From the NCBI RefSeq assembly GCF_024346395.1, contig NZ_JAGQCW010000001.1:124001-188000 (forward strand): a stretch of DNA of 64,000 nt, written 5' to 3'. Source of the DNA: Cyanobium sp. AMD-g (GTDB taxonomy: Bacteria; Cyanobacteriota; Cyanobacteriia; PCC-6307; Cyanobiaceae). This document shows positions 38,725 through 47,997 of this stretch, in pieces (the first letter of the stretch is position 1; every line of letters starts with the position of its first letter). Under the pieces are notes generated by a model. That model had not been told where the DNA came from, made no database searches, and worked only from the letters and a program-made list of their open reading frames with translations. The translations under genes were made by a program, and so were the position numbers.

Positions 38725-39621
38725 ATGGCCACACCCACCCCTTCCGCGCCGGCACCCAGCCGCTCTGCCTGGGCGTTTCTGGCCCCCGCCCTGCTGCTGC
38801 TGGCGGTGTCGGTGCTGATTCCGGCGGCCATGGCCCTGGTGATCAGCTTCACCCGCGCGGGGCTGGATGTGAGCGAGCCACTCACCTTCGTGGGCCTGGC
38901 CAACTTCCGCCGGCTGCTGGCCGATCCGATGCTTCTGCGGGTGACCGGCACCACCTTCCTCTATCTGGTGGGGGTGGTCCCACCGATCGTTCTCGGGGCC
39001 CTCGGACTGGCGGTGCTGGTCAACCGCCAGCTGCCGGGCATCCACTGGTTTCGCGGCGCCTTCTATACCCCGGTGCTGGTGTCCCTGGTGGTGGCGGCGA
39101 TCGCCTTCCGCTGGCTCTATGCGGAGAACGGTCTGGTCAATGGCTGGCTCGGCGCCCTGCTGGGCGATCGCTTCACGCCGATCGGTTTTCTCACCTCCAC
39201 GGGCCTGGCCCTGCCTTCCGTGATGCTGGTCACCCTGTGGAAGGGCCTCGGCTACTACATGGTCATCTTCGTGGCCGGCCTGCAGGGCATCTCCGCCGAT
39301 CTCTACGAGGCGGCGGCCCTGGATGGCAGCGAGGGCTGGCGTCGCCACCTGGACATCACCCTGCCCCTGCTCAGGCCCTACATCACCCTGGTGGCGGTGA
39401 TTTCGGCCATCGGGGCCACCAAGGTGTTCGAGGAGGTGTATCTGATGACCCAGGGGGGGCCGGCCGACAGCACCCGCACGATCGTCTACTACGTCTACGA
39501 CCAGGCCTTTTCGGAGCTGGAGATCAGCTACGCCTGCACCGTCGGCCTGGCGCTGTTTCTGATCGTGCTGCTGCTGAGCCTGCTCCGCTACGCCTTCGCT
39601 GCCGAGAACCCCCTGCAGTGA
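38725..39621 (+). CDS. Carbohydrate ABC transporter permease (MalF/UgpA type)
   Basis: 298 residues from the ATG at 38725, with six membrane helices. The cytoplasmic EAA loop that docks the ATPase is EAAALDGSEGWRRHLDITLPLL. VYLMTQGGPADSTRTIVYYVYDQAF is typical of sugar-uptake permeases. The neighbours are recQ and purK; its ATPase, second permease and binding protein are not adjacent. The ATPase at 61571 and permeases at 62563 and 63354 form a separate set. Confidence 0.88.
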   Translation: MATPTPSAPAPSRSAWAFLAPALLLLAVSVLIPAAMALVISFTRAGLDVSEPLTFVGLANFRRLLADPMLLRVTGTTFLYLVGVVPPIVLGALGLAVLVNRQLPGIHWFRGAFYTPVLVSLVVAAIAFRWLYAENGLVNGWLGALLGDRFTPIGFLTSTGLALPSVMLVTLWKGLGYYMVIFVAGLQGISADLYEAAALDGSEGWRRHLDITLPLLRPYITLVAVISAIGATKVFEEVYLMTQGGPADSTRTIVYYVYDQAFSELEISYACTVGLALFLIVLLLSLLRYAFAAENPLQ

Positions 39622-39696
39622 GGATCCTCCCGGCTCTGAGGTTGGGCGTTGACGCCCTGGTGGCAGGCTGGGGCACGGTTCGAACGACCTTGCAGG

Positions 39697-40977
39697 GTGC
39701 AGACCATCCCTGACACTGATCCCCAGACAGAACCCGCTGCGATCGATGCCATCGGCATCGTGGGGGGCGGTCAGCTGGCCTGGATGCTGGCCGATGCCGC
39801 CCGGGACCTCGGCGTCGCCTTGCATGTGCAGACCCCCGGCGCCGACGATCCGGCCACCCGCGAGGCGGCCAGTGTGGTCCTGGCCCCCGTCGATGACGTG
39901 GCCGCCACCCGGGAGCTGGCCAGCCGTTGCCACGCCATCAGCTTCGAAAACGAGTGGATTCCCCTGGAGGCCCTGCGGGCGCTTGAGGGGCCTGGCCTCC
40001 AGTTCCTGCCAGGCCTGGATGCCCTCCAGCCCCTGGTGAGCAAGGCGGGCCAGCGGCGCCTTCTGGCCGAACTGCACCTGCCGTCCCCCCGTTGGTTCCC
40101 CCTGGCCGACGTCCTCCAGCCCACCACGCCCTCCGCAGCGGATGGGGGGCAGGCCCTGATGCCGCCGAACCTGCCCCGTTCCCTTCCCTCCCCAGCCGCT
40201 CCCCGCCTGCCCCAGGGTTTTGACTTCCCGATGATGGCCAAGGCCAGCCGCGGGGGCTACGACGGCCGGGGCACGGTGCCCGTGGCCGACCTGGCCGCAT
40301 TGGAGGCGCTGCTCGCCAGGGTCGCCCCCGACGACTGGATCCTTGAGGAGCTGGTGCGCTTCGACCAGGAGCTGGCGCTGGTGGCCTGTCGCGACCAGCA
40401 CGGCACGGTGGCTTGCTATCCCTTGGTGCAGACGCACCAGCACCGCCGTGTCTGCGACTGGGTGCTCTTCCCCGCGCCGGTGGATCACCGGGTCGAGGTG
40501 TTCGCCCGAAACGTGGCCGCTTCCCTGCTCACCGCCCTCGACTACGTGGGCGTGCTGTCGATTGAGTTCTTCTACGGGCCCTCGGGCCTGCAGGTCAACG
40601 AGCTGGCCCCCCGCACCCACAACTCCGGCCACCTGACGATCGAGGCCTGTCGCACCAGCCAGTTCTCCCAGCAGGTGCGCATCGTCGCCGGGCTGCCGAT
40701 GGGCAGCACCGACGCCGTGGTGCCCGGTGCCCTGATGGTCAACCTGCTGGCGCCGGAGGGAGGCGATGCCGACCAGCTGGAACGGCGCCGCGCCCTTGAG
40801 GTGCTTCCCGGCGCCCACCTGCACTGGTACGGCAAGCAAGGCGGCGGGGCCGGCCGCAAGCTGGGCCACCTCACCCTGCTGCTCGAGGGCCGCAACGACG
40901 GCGAGCGTGAGCTGGACAAACAGCGCCGGCTGGCGGAGGTGCGGGCCATCTGGCCGCTGCCGGACCAACCCACTTAG
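39697..40977 (+). CDS. purK: 5-(carboxyamino)imidazole ribonucleotide synthase
   Basis: 426 residues from a GTG at 39697. GIVGGGQLAWMLADAARDLG is the PurK opening; FDFPMMAKASRGGYDGRGT is the ATP-grasp lid; IEFFYGPSGLQVNELAPRTHNSGHLTIEAC is the metal and substrate site. It carboxylates AIR with bicarbonate and ATP in purine synthesis. A 30-residue Pro/Ser-rich insertion near 136-160 is an oddity. A longer start at 39649 is possible but has no family text. Confidence 0.94.
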   Translation: MQTIPDTDPQTEPAAIDAIGIVGGGQLAWMLADAARDLGVALHVQTPGADDPATREAASVVLAPVDDVAATRELASRCHAISFENEWIPLEALRALEGPGLQFLPGLDALQPLVSKAGQRRLLAELHLPSPRWFPLADVLQPTTPSAADGGQALMPPNLPRSLPSPAAPRLPQGFDFPMMAKASRGGYDGRGTVPVADLAALEALLARVAPDDWILEELVRFDQELALVACRDQHGTVACYPLVQTHQHRRVCDWVLFPAPVDHRVEVFARNVAASLLTALDYVGVLSIEFFYGPSGLQVNELAPRTHNSGHLTIEACRTSQFSQQVRIVAGLPMGSTDAVVPGALMVNLLAPEGGDADQLERRRALEVLPGAHLHWYGKQGGGAGRKLGHLTLLLEGRNDGERELDKQRRLAEVRAIWPLPDQPT

Positions 40978-41199
40978 GATGGGTTCGGACTGCTGTGTTG
41001 GTGACTGCCTTTCACAGTTTTCTGATCTGACTCCCTTTCGACGCGGGGTGTCTTCAGCGACGGCAACGTATACCGGCTTCACGGCCGGAAACGAAGCCCC
41101 GCCCCTGACTCCCCACCTGGTTCATCCAGGTCGAACACTGGGGCAAGACGGCACGGCGGTCCACCCCCTTTCTCACCTTCCGATGGCGCCCGGCCCGGC

Positions 41200-41676
41200 A
41201 TGCTGGTGGAACGTCCTTCCGCCGCCGTGATCAGCGAGCTTCCGAACTTCCAGTCGTCGTTCGAGCGCCTCCTGGCCCGCGCCCCGGGCCCCATCTTCCC
41301 CCGTGCCAGGGCTCTTTATCTGCAGAAGTACCCCCTGGAAGAGGAGAGCCAGGGTGACTTCCGCACCTTTCTGCTGGAGGAGGACATCCAGGAGAGTCCG
41401 GCCGGTGCTGTGAGGATCCGGGCCCTGGCCCTGGCCGTTGTGGCCTGGGGCCAACCCAGCTTCGATGCGGTCGCTGCGGCCGCCTACCTCGAGCATCGCT
41501 GGGGGCTGCGGCCCCACGATCTGCAGGAGGTGGAAGGGGCGAGCTGGTTCCGCCGGAGCGGGGCCTATGGCCGCTTCCGCACCCCGGCGGTCTACGAGCG
41601 GGTCGCCCCCACCAGCCTGCTCAGTTCGTCAGCCGATCCAAGGCCTCCTGCAGCTGATCCCGGTTCAGGCGAGTGA
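41200..41676 (+). CDS. Conserved hypothetical protein
   Basis: 158 residues. The segment LPNFQSSFERLLARAPGPIFPRARALYLQKYPLEEE and a later ALALAVVAWGQPSFDAVAAAAYLEHRWG look folded and helical; the last 20 residues are Ser/Pro-rich and run over the end of the convergent DUF2103 gene by 56 bases. No membrane segment or catalytic motif. I do not recognise the family. The 222 bases upstream (40978-41199) hold no gene that I can support. Confidence 0.6.
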   Translation: MLVERPSAAVISELPNFQSSFERLLARAPGPIFPRARALYLQKYPLEEESQGDFRTFLLEEDIQESPAGAVRIRALALAVVAWGQPSFDAVAAAAYLEHRWGLRPHDLQEVEGASWFRRSGAYGRFRTPAVYERVAPTSLLSSSADPRPPAADPGSGE

Positions 41677-41896
41677 CCACAAAGACCTCCTGAGCCGTGC
41701 TGCCCCTGCGGGCCAGCAGTTTGTGCCCCCCGGTGATCGGGCTCGAGACCCGCAGCCGCAAGCCGATGCTGCGGCCCTTCACCCGTGAGATCACCGCCGG
41801 CGTGATCGTGTCGATGTCCGGCAGGGTGGCCAGACGCCGCAGCAGCGGGATCAGACCCTCCACGTAGGTGCTGTGGGTGATCACCAGCCGGGCCAT
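41621..41896 (-). CDS. DUF2103 family protein
   Basis: 91 residues, starting MARLVITHSTYVEGLIPLL, with ITPAVISRVKGRS and TGGHKLLARRGSTAQEVFVVT in the middle. This matches the short DUF2103 family, which is annotated as predicted metal-binding, although here only His8 and His58 are obvious ligands. It starts nine bases after the clpS stop on the same strand, so it is likely in the clpS transcript. Confidence 0.7.
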   Translation of the reverse strand: MARLVITHSTYVEGLIPLLRRLATLPDIDTITPAVISRVKGRSIGLRLRVSSPITGGHKLLARRGSTAQEVFVVTRLNRDQLQEALDRLTN

Positions 41897-41905
41897 GGCC
41901 GTTCC

Positions 41906-42199
41906 TCAGCCCCGGCCCAGCGGTGCCATGGTCAGCCCTTCGGCGCTGAGCAGCTGGTGGTACAGCTCCCCCTGCTCCAGGGGACCGCTCCAGACCACCG
42001 CCGATCCTTCCCCATCGATCCGGTGGGCCAGGCTCCAGGCCTGATCGGGCTGCATGCCGGGCAGGTGCCGCACCAGGGCTTCCACCACATGCTGAAACGT
42101 GTTGACGTCATCGTCGAGGACGATGACGTTCACCTGGGGGTAGCGCTCCTGGAGGCGCTTCCCTGCCTGGGCGGGACTTCTCGTTGGAGCGACGACCAT
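41906..42199 (-). CDS. clpS: ATP-dependent Clp protease adaptor ClpS
   Basis: 97 residues. VNVIVLDDDVNTFQHVVEALVRHLPG at about 23-48 is the ClpS core with the DD-NTF N-degron-binding segment; AHRIDGEGSAVVWSG and ELYHQLLSAEGLTMAP follow. ClpS delivers proteins with destabilising N-termini to the ClpCP protease in the cytoplasm. It is divergent from petN, with 63 bases between. A ClpP gene lies 2.5 kb away. Confidence 0.92.
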   Translation of the reverse strand: MVVAPTRSPAQAGKRLQERYPQVNVIVLDDDVNTFQHVVEALVRHLPGMQPDQAWSLAHRIDGEGSAVVWSGPLEQGELYHQLLSAEGLTMAPLGRG

Positions 42200-42232
42200 G
42201 GGCCTTCAGCGGCTGCCGGTCACCAGCGTAGG

Positions 42233-42238
42233 TAACAT
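42233..42238 (+). promoter_or_regulatory. Candidate -10 element for petN
   Basis: TAACAT at 42233-42238, 25 bases before the petN ATG, is a reasonable -10 box in the short clpS-petN gap. A matching -35 is not evident, so this is tentative. Confidence 0.25.
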
Positions 42239-42262
42239 GCGCTCACCCCTGATTCGGGCTCG

Positions 42263-42364
42263 ATGTTGATCACCCTTGGTTGGTCCGCCCTGGCGGCCAT
42301 CTTCACCTTCTCGATCGCCATGGTGGTGTGGGGCCGCAACGGTGACAACAGCATCGGTTTCTGA
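42263..42364 (+). CDS. petN: Cytochrome b6f complex subunit 8 (PetN)
   Basis: 33 residues, shorter than the usual gene-finding cut-off. The sequence starts [12 protein letters not shown] and continues [16 protein letters not shown], which matches PetN closely (LGW, then [11 protein letters not shown]). A single membrane helix at about 5-23 lies at the edge of the b6f complex in the thylakoid membrane, where it is needed for stable assembly. The TGA at 42362-42364 ends it. Confidence 0.95.
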   Translation: MLITLGWSALAAIFTFSIAMVVWGRNGDNSIGF

Positions 42365-42509
42365 TCTGGCCTTCCCCACCACCACCCTGCTGGCGGGTCT
42401 GGCCTCCGCTCTGCTCCTCTTCGTGAGCGTGGGCGTCATTTACCTGTCCACGGTCGAATGGCGTGACCGGCGCCGCCGTCGCTCCACCGAAGGCCGCCCC
42501 CGCTCCTGA
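42342..42509 (+). CDS. Possible small single-span membrane protein overlapping petN
   Basis: 55 residues from a GTG at 42342, overlapping the end of petN by 23 bases in another frame. One helix, [21 protein letters not shown] (about 15-35), is followed by [16 protein letters not shown], a strongly basic tail that would sit in the cytoplasm. The hydrophobic-then-basic layout looks like a real membrane protein, and the stop at 42507-42509 is well before the next gene. Start and family are uncertain. Confidence 0.45.
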   Translation: MTTASVSDLAFPTTTLLAGLASALLLFVSVGVIYLSTVEWRDRRRRRSTEGRPRS

Positions 42510-42604
42510 GCCCTTTCACCGAGCCTGGTGTCGCTGGCTTTCCGATCCGTGGCTCAGGCAGAGCAGGGCATCACCCACCGAGGCCGAACCCTGTCGGCGT
42601 TTGC

Positions 42605-43978
42605 ATGAGTCGTCCGTTCGATCGTCTGCGACGTTCTCTGGCGGCGCCGGCCCTGCCACGGCTGCCGCTGCCCCCACTGCCAGCCACCACGGCCACGCTG
42701 CTGCTGCTGTTGCTGCTCCCCAGCCTGACCCTGTGGCGCTGGCCCAGGCCCAGGGCCCAGGGTCTGGAGCAGCTGATGGCGGCCAGCAGCCTGCTGCAGA
42801 GTTTTGCCGCCAGTCCGCAGCGGCCTGTTCCGGCCCTCTGGCGCGAGCGCTTCGGGGACATGGCGGCCAAGCGGCTGTGGCAGGAGCAACGCCGCACCTG
42901 GTGGCAGTTCTGGGGGCCCCATGCCGACGGCGGGGCTTACCTGGCCGTCCAGGACAACGCCGGTGCCGGCTCCCAGCGCCCCCTGCCCGCCCATGGCCTG
43001 CGGGTGGGGAACCTGCTGGTGGTCGCACCGGATGCCCTCTCGCGGCGCCTGCTCCAGGATCAGCTGCGGCCCGATCAGCGGGCCGGGCGTGGCCTTTACA
43101 GCGCCTGTCTGCCCCGGCTGGAGAGCGGTCAGGGGGTGTTCTGGAACGCCTCCGGCCTCGGGACGCTGGTGGGCCCGCTGGCCCCACTGCTGGAGGCGTA
43201 CCAGGAGGGTTGCCTGTCCCTGTCGCTGGAGTCCTCCGAGCTGCACTGGCGGGGTGAAGCCACCGACCGTGCCGCGGCGGCAGGTCGGGGCGAATCCGTC
43301 CGGGCCCCCGACGGCGCGGACTCCACCCTGCCGCCCCTGCCACCTGACCTGCTGCTGGAACTTCAGGGATCCTCCCTGGAACAGTTGTTCCGTGGCTTGC
43401 TGTCCCGTCAGCTGATCCGGGATCCCCTGGCGGCGCGCTACGGCATCGACACCAAGGGCCTGGCGTTGCTGCGGCGATCCCCGTTCCGCCTGCGGCTCCA
43501 GCCCCAGGCCAGCGGCCCCTTCCAGGCGTCGCTTGAGCTCCAGGTGGCGGTGGGGACCGACCGTCAGGCCTGGCGACAGCTGTTGCTCGGACTGGCCCGT
43601 TCCCTGCAGGCCCAGGCCCTGCAGGAGGTGCCCGGGACCGGATCAGCCGCCCAGGACCGGACGGCCACCTGGCGGCGGGAGGATGGCGTGGTGCTCGGTG
43701 GCTGGCGCTGGATCGGGGACAACGGGCCCAGGCCCCAGCTGCTGCTCTTTCTCGGACCGGTTCCGTCCCGCTGGCAGACCATGGCCACCACCGGAGAACA
43801 GGCACCCGGCTCCGGTTCGCTGTGGTTGCGGGTCCGCCCCCAGGGCCTGGATCAGCTGGGCCTGCTGCCCGAACCGCTGCCGGAACTGGTGCGTCGCGCC
43901 GACCAGCTGGCGATGGAGGCTGCCCCGGGCCCAGGCGGGGTCAGCTGGCTGAGGGGACGCCTTCGGGTGATCCCGTGA
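42605..43978 (+). CDS. Hypothetical protein with N-terminal membrane anchor (DUF3352-like)
   Basis: 457 residues. A single helix at about 28-42 (TTATLLLLLLLPSLTLW) anchors a large domain that is probably extracytoplasmic. It contains LVVAPDALSRRLLQDQL, FWNASGLGTLVGPLAPLLEAY and long beta-type stretches, a plan like DUF3352 proteins of cyanobacteria, but I cannot confirm the match. The end overlaps the convergent thf1 gene by 38 bases. Confidence 0.6.
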   Translation: MSRPFDRLRRSLAAPALPRLPLPPLPATTATLLLLLLLPSLTLWRWPRPRAQGLEQLMAASSLLQSFAASPQRPVPALWRERFGDMAAKRLWQEQRRTWWQFWGPHADGGAYLAVQDNAGAGSQRPLPAHGLRVGNLLVVAPDALSRRLLQDQLRPDQRAGRGLYSACLPRLESGQGVFWNASGLGTLVGPLAPLLEAYQEGCLSLSLESSELHWRGEATDRAAAAGRGESVRAPDGADSTLPPLPPDLLLELQGSSLEQLFRGLLSRQLIRDPLAARYGIDTKGLALLRRSPFRLRLQPQASGPFQASLELQVAVGTDRQAWRQLLLGLARSLQAQALQEVPGTGSAAQDRTATWRREDGVVLGGWRWIGDNGPRPQLLLFLGPVPSRWQTMATTGEQAPGSGSLWLRVRPQGLDQLGLLPEPLPELVRRADQLAMEAAPGPGGVSWLRGRLRVIP

Positions 43979-44636
43979 TCTCCTGCCGTTCGCGCCGACG
44001 ACGCTCGGCGGCCACGGTTTCCTCCATCAGCTCGACGGCCATTGTCATCTTCTCCAGGTTGCTGGCGTAGAGCGAGAGGTCCTTGTCGAGCCGGTCGCGC
44101 AACAGCCCGATCGAGGCACCGATGTCGTGGGCGAGCTGGCGCAGGGCCTGGGGCTCCATGGCGTCGTCGGCGAGGGCCTGCTCCAGCAACGTGAGCAGCC
44201 CCACGGCCATCAGGCGTGAGTAGTGGAAATCCGGCCGGCGGATGCTGGCCAGGGCCGTGGCCACCGGTGCTGGTGCCCCTTCCCCCTGGGCTTCGATCCA
44301 CTGGCGCACCTCCTGCTGGCTGTGGCGCCCCATGGCCGCAAGGGCCTCATCGCACTGGCGGCGCAGATCGGGGCCGTCGTAGCCGGAGGAGGCGCACAGG
44401 GCCTCAAACAGGGGTGCCTTCTGGTTCTCGGGCCGATAACCACGGGCGAAGCCGTCGAACACCTGAACCAGCCCAACGGCAAACAGGGGGTCACTCTGGA
44501 AGCCCTTCTGGCGGCTCAGCAGGTGGAGCTCCACCAGCAATTCGTCAACCATGCGCCGGTAGAGGGGACCGATGACATGGGGGAAGGCGCCATGGAAGGC
44601 ACGCTTGCTGTCAGCGACGGTGAGAGCAGCGCTCAC
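43941..44636 (-). CDS. thf1: Photosystem II biogenesis protein Thf1/Psb29
   Basis: 231 residues from a GTG at 44636. The family text is [37 protein letters not shown] at about 7-43, [16 protein letters not shown] and [21 protein letters not shown], ending in a coiled-coil with [17 protein letters not shown]. Thf1/Psb29 binds FtsH complexes and is needed for photosystem II repair. An FtsH gene lies 0.8 kb away, beyond clpP, which is divergent from thf1. Confidence 0.95.
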   Translation of the reverse strand: MSAALTVADSKRAFHGAFPHVIGPLYRRMVDELLVELHLLSRQKGFQSDPLFAVGLVQVFDGFARGYRPENQKAPLFEALCASSGYDGPDLRRQCDEALAAMGRHSQQEVRQWIEAQGEGAPAPVATALASIRRPDFHYSRLMAVGLLTLLEQALADDAMEPQALRQLAHDIGASIGLLRDRLDKDLSLYASNLEKMTMAVELMEETVAAERRRRERQEITGSPEGVPSAS

Positions 44637-44731
44637 GCGGTTGGATTCTTCGTTGCTGCGACCATAGCGCTGCAGGCACTCGACCCGATCCGCGGCTGGG
44701 TAGGATCGTTTCAATCGTCTGTCTGGAGCCC

Positions 44732-45322
44732 ATGATCCCGATCGTCATCGAGGAGTCGGGTCGCGGTGAAAGAGCCTTCGACATCTATTCCCGCCTGCTG
44801 CGGGAGAGGATCATTTTCCTCGGGGAACCGGTGACGGCCGAATCCGCCAACCGCGTGGTGGCGCAGCTGCTGTTTCTGGAGGCGGAGGATCCCGAAAAGG
44901 ATATCTTCCTGTATGTCAATTCTCCGGGAGGTTCGGTCTACGACGGCCTTGGGATCTTCGACACCATGCAGCACATCAAACCTGATGTTCAGACCGTCTG
45001 CGTGGGCCTCGCCGCCAGCATGGGAGCCTTCCTGCTCTGCGCCGGAGCCAAAGGCAAGCGCAGCAGTTTGACCCACTCGCGGATCATGATCCACCAGCCC
45101 CTCGGTGGGGCCCGCGGTCAGGCCAGCGACATCCGCATCCAGGCGGATGAGATCCTCTACCTCAAGGACAAGCTCAACCGGGAGCTGGCCAGCCGCACCG
45201 GCCGTGACCTCGAGCAGATCCAGATCGACACCGACCGGGATTTCTTCATGTCCCCGGCCGAAGCGATGGCCTACGGTCTGATCGATAAGGTGATCGAAAA
45301 GCGTCCCATCCGTCCGGTCTGA
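44732..45322 (+). CDS. clpP: ATP-dependent Clp protease proteolytic subunit
   Basis: 196 residues with the complete Ser-His-Asp triad: Ser96 in GLAASMGAF, His121 in MIHQPLGG and Asp170 in [35 protein letters not shown] is the typical cyanobacterial opening; the propeptide is short or absent. It forms the proteolytic barrel used with a Clp ATPase. Cyanobacteria have several ClpP paralogues; this isolated gene, with no clpX beside it, fits ClpP1, but I do not assign a number. Confidence 0.95.
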   Translation: MIPIVIEESGRGERAFDIYSRLLRERIIFLGEPVTAESANRVVAQLLFLEAEDPEKDIFLYVNSPGGSVYDGLGIFDTMQHIKPDVQTVCVGLAASMGAFLLCAGAKGKRSSLTHSRIMIHQPLGGARGQASDIRIQADEILYLKDKLNRELASRTGRDLEQIQIDTDRDFFMSPAEAMAYGLIDKVIEKRPIRPV

Positions 45323-45382
45323 CGCTGATCAGTGATCAAAGCTGTTGACTGCGTTGATCACAACAACGCAATCAACCACAAA

Positions 45383-45406
45383 AAAGGCCTGCAGATGCAG
45401 GCCTTT
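45383..45406. terminator. Bidirectional terminator between clpP and ftsH
   Basis: AAAGGCCTGCA at 45383-45393 and TGCAGGCCTTT at 45396-45406 form a perfect 11-base inverted repeat, with A residues running out to 45379 on the left and T at the right. It sits between two convergent genes and should stop both transcripts. Confidence 0.75.
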
Positions 45407-45436
45407 CGCATGAGTGTGTGGCGATCACTCCTCGCT

Positions 45437-47413
45437 TCAGGGGGCCTCGGCGGTATCCGCAACAGCCGCTTCCTGATGGTTGGCCGACGCCAGGTCCGCC
45501 GCTGTGAGCAGGGGAGAGAAACGGTCCTTGTCGGGAATGGCGGCGAACTCTGAGACGATCAGGCGGAACTCATCGCCATCGAGACTTTCCTTCTCGATCA
45601 GCAGCTCCACCAGCCGGTCCATGCAGGCGCGATGCTCGGCCACCAACTTGACGGTGTCGGTGTAGCAGCTCTGAACAATGTGACGCACGGCCCCATCGAT
45701 CTTGTGGGCGATGGCATCGGACACGTCGCTGCGGGTCATCAGGTCGCGGCCCAGGAACACCTCCTGGTTGCCGGCCTCCAGCGACATCGGGCCCAGTTCA
45801 CTCATGCCGAAACGGGTGACCATCTGCCGGGCCATCGAGGCCACCTGCTGGATGTCACCGCCGGCGCCGGTGGTGACCTCGGAATGGCCGAACACCACGT
45901 CCTCGGCCGCCCGGCCGCCGAGGGCCCCCATGATGCGAGCCCGCAGCTGGGCCCGGCTCACCAGCATCTGCTCTTCGTCGGGGGCGAACCAGGTGAGTCC
46001 CTGGGCCTGGCCCCTGGGAATCAGGGTGACCTTCTGGACAGGGTCGTGCTGCTTCACCAGGGTGCCCACCAGGGCGTGGCCCACCTCGTGATAGGCGATC
46101 AGGCGCTTGCTGCGGCCATCGGTGAGGGGCTTGCCCTCCATGCCGGCGATGATCCGATCGACGGCATCGTCGATTTCCGCCAGGCCCGTGGCTTCCTTGC
46201 GGCGCCGGGCCGTGAGGATCGCCGCCTCATTGAGCAGGTTGGCCAGGTCGGCGCCGGTGAAGCCCGGCGTGCGGCGGGCAATCATCTCCAGGGAGACGTC
46301 GTCGGCCAGCTTCTTGTTACGGCTGTGCACCTTCAGGATCGACAGGCGTCCCTTGATGTCGGGGGCATCGACCTGCACCTGGCGATCGAAACGGCCGGGC
46401 CGCATCAGGGCCGAGTCGAGAACGTCGGGACGGTTGGTGGCCGCGATGATGATGATGCCGCTGTTGCCCTCGAAGCCATCCATCTCGGTGAGCAGCTGGT
46501 TGAGGGTCTGCTCCCGCTCGTCGTTGCCGCCGCCGATGCCGGCACCGCGCTGACGGCCGACGGCATCGATCTCATCGATGAAGATCAGGCAGGGGCTGTT
46601 CTCCTTGGCCCGCTTGAACAGGTCGCGCACCCGGCTGGCGCCGACACCGACAAACATCTCGACGAATTCCGAACCCGAGAGGGAGAAAAAGGGCACCCCG
46701 GCCTCGCCGGCGATGGCCTTGGCCAGCAGGGTCTTGCCCGTGCCCGGGGGGCCCACCAGCAGCACGCCGCGGGGGATCTTGGCCCCAACGGAGGTGAAGC
46801 GTTCCGGGGTCTTCAGGAAAGTGACCACTTCCTGCAGGTCCTGCTTGGCTTCCTCGACGCCGGCCACATCATCGAACTTGACACCGGTTTCGGCTTCCAT
46901 GGCGAAACGAGCCTTGGACTTACCGAACTGCATCGCCTGACCAGGCCCGCCAGGCATGCCGGAGGAACGCCTGGCCAGGAAAATCAACGAACCGATCAGC
47001 AGCAGCGGGAACAGCAGGTTGCCCAGCAGGCCCAGGGCCGGTGGCGTCGACTTCGGCGGGTGGACATCGAAGCTGATGCCCTGGTCCTTGAGCTTGTTGA
47101 TCAGCTCAGGGGCGACGCCGGGAAGATCCACCCGCAGCCGTTGCACCCGGTTGTCGAGGTCGGGATCAACCGCTTCGATCACAGCGGTGCGGCCCCCGTC
47201 GTAGATGTCGACGGCGGTGACCCTGCCCGCTTCGACGTAATCGAGGAATCGGCCGTAGCTCATGCGGGCCACGGCGGCATTGCGGGGCGCGGTGGTGTCA
47301 CCGCTGGGACCGGGCGCCAGCCGTCCCCCTGAACTCAGCAACTGCCAGCCCAGGAACAGGGCCACGGCGATCGGCAACAGCCACAGGGCAAGGACACGCC
47401 AGCGCTGATTCAT
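45437..47413 (-). CDS. ftsH: ATP-dependent zinc metalloprotease FtsH
   Basis: 658 residues from the ATG at 47413 (a TTG at 47434 is in frame). Two membrane helices ([16 protein letters not shown] near 10-27 and [23 protein letters not shown] near 130-152) flank a lumenal or periplasmic domain. The AAA module has [26 protein letters not shown] and the arginine-finger region [18 protein letters not shown]; the zinc site is HEVGH at 442-446. It degrades damaged membrane proteins; in cyanobacteria some paralogues turn over the D1 protein of photosystem II. A 7-base inverted repeat abuts the start codon. Confidence 0.96.
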   Translation of the reverse strand: MNQRWRVLALWLLPIAVALFLGWQLLSSGGRLAPGPSGDTTAPRNAAVARMSYGRFLDYVEAGRVTAVDIYDGGRTAVIEAVDPDLDNRVQRLRVDLPGVAPELINKLKDQGISFDVHPPKSTPPALGLLGNLLFPLLLIGSLIFLARRSSGMPGGPGQAMQFGKSKARFAMEAETGVKFDDVAGVEEAKQDLQEVVTFLKTPERFTSVGAKIPRGVLLVGPPGTGKTLLAKAIAGEAGVPFFSLSGSEFVEMFVGVGASRVRDLFKRAKENSPCLIFIDEIDAVGRQRGAGIGGGNDEREQTLNQLLTEMDGFEGNSGIIIIAATNRPDVLDSALMRPGRFDRQVQVDAPDIKGRLSILKVHSRNKKLADDVSLEMIARRTPGFTGADLANLLNEAAILTARRRKEATGLAEIDDAVDRIIAGMEGKPLTDGRSKRLIAYHEVGHALVGTLVKQHDPVQKVTLIPRGQAQGLTWFAPDEEQMLVSRAQLRARIMGALGGRAAEDVVFGHSEVTTGAGGDIQQVASMARQMVTRFGMSELGPMSLEAGNQEVFLGRDLMTRSDVSDAIAHKIDGAVRHIVQSCYTDTVKLVAEHRACMDRLVELLIEKESLDGDEFRLIVSEFAAIPDKDRFSPLLTAADLASANHQEAAVADTAEAP

Positions 47414-47436
47414 GGTTGTGAAGCTTTTGCACAACC
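47414..47436 (-). promoter_or_regulatory. Inverted repeat abutting the ftsH start codon
   Basis: CACAACC at 47430-47436 and GGTTGTG at 47414-47420 form a 7-base inverted repeat around a 9-base centre, ending exactly at the first base of the ATG. It could be an mRNA hairpin affecting initiation or a repressor site. No Shine-Dalgarno sequence separates it from the ATG. Confidence 0.35.
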
Positions 47437-47511
47437 TTAAGAGCGGCCGGCCCTGGAGCGGGAGCCTTTCGGCGTCAAGCTTGACGTCCTCGGCGGTCGG
47501 TTCCGCTCGGC

Positions 47512-47841
47512 TCAGCCTGCCTGCAGCCAGGGGTTGGCCTCAATGCCACCCACGGCAGGGTCGTGGCCAGCCACGGCAGCGTCGGAAATCGGAGCCGATC
47601 CCATGACCAGTTCGCGGGCTTCGATCGATTCGAGCAGTTCGGGGCCGCCCAGACCATGGGTCCAGATCTCGACTTCGCTCCTGGATGGACATTGAAAGGT
47701 CAGGAGTTCAAAAGGAAAGACGACCCGTTCCAGGAAGAACTGTTCCGGCCCGATGCAGCGCAGGATGATCATGCGGTCGGATCCATTCCGGTAGCCGCAA
47801 TCCACCTGTTCCGTCCTGGCCAACTGTTCCAACACCTGCAT
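47512..47841 (-). CDS. DUF1830 family protein
   Basis: 109 residues. [40 protein letters not shown] at about 13-52 matches DUF1830 (CxYxNxTxxxQIxRI...FERVVFPxxxLxFxxP), with a WTHG segment where the family has EIHT or similar. Soluble; function unknown; restricted to cyanobacteria and phototrophs as far as I know. It stands alone between macB and ftsH. The 156 bases upstream of it contain only a short palindrome (CCCTGA-C-TCAGGG at 47972-47984) near the macB stop. Confidence 0.78.
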   Translation of the reverse strand: MQVLEQLARTEQVDCGYRNGSDRMIILRCIGPEQFFLERVVFPFELLTFQCPSRSEVEIWTHGLGGPELLESIEARELVMGSAPISDAAVAGHDPAVGGIEANPWLQAG

Positions 47842-47997
47842 CCGGCGGCTTCAATACCATCAAGACATTCCGGCTGTGGGGATTTGGTGACGAAGGCGAC
47901 GGATTGCCACTCTTAAGATTTTCTTCTGTTCTCTCTGGCCCGCTGGGTGGCTAGTGCTGCCCGACTCACTGCCCTGACTCAGGGATGACGCTGCAGA

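Noticed and set aside
40978-41199. A possible non-coding RNA (Yfr2-like GGAAAC motif) or tmRNA in the purK downstream gap
   Set aside because: GGAAAC occurs once near 41086 but no convincing stem-loop pair, tag peptide or tRNA-like ends are visible.
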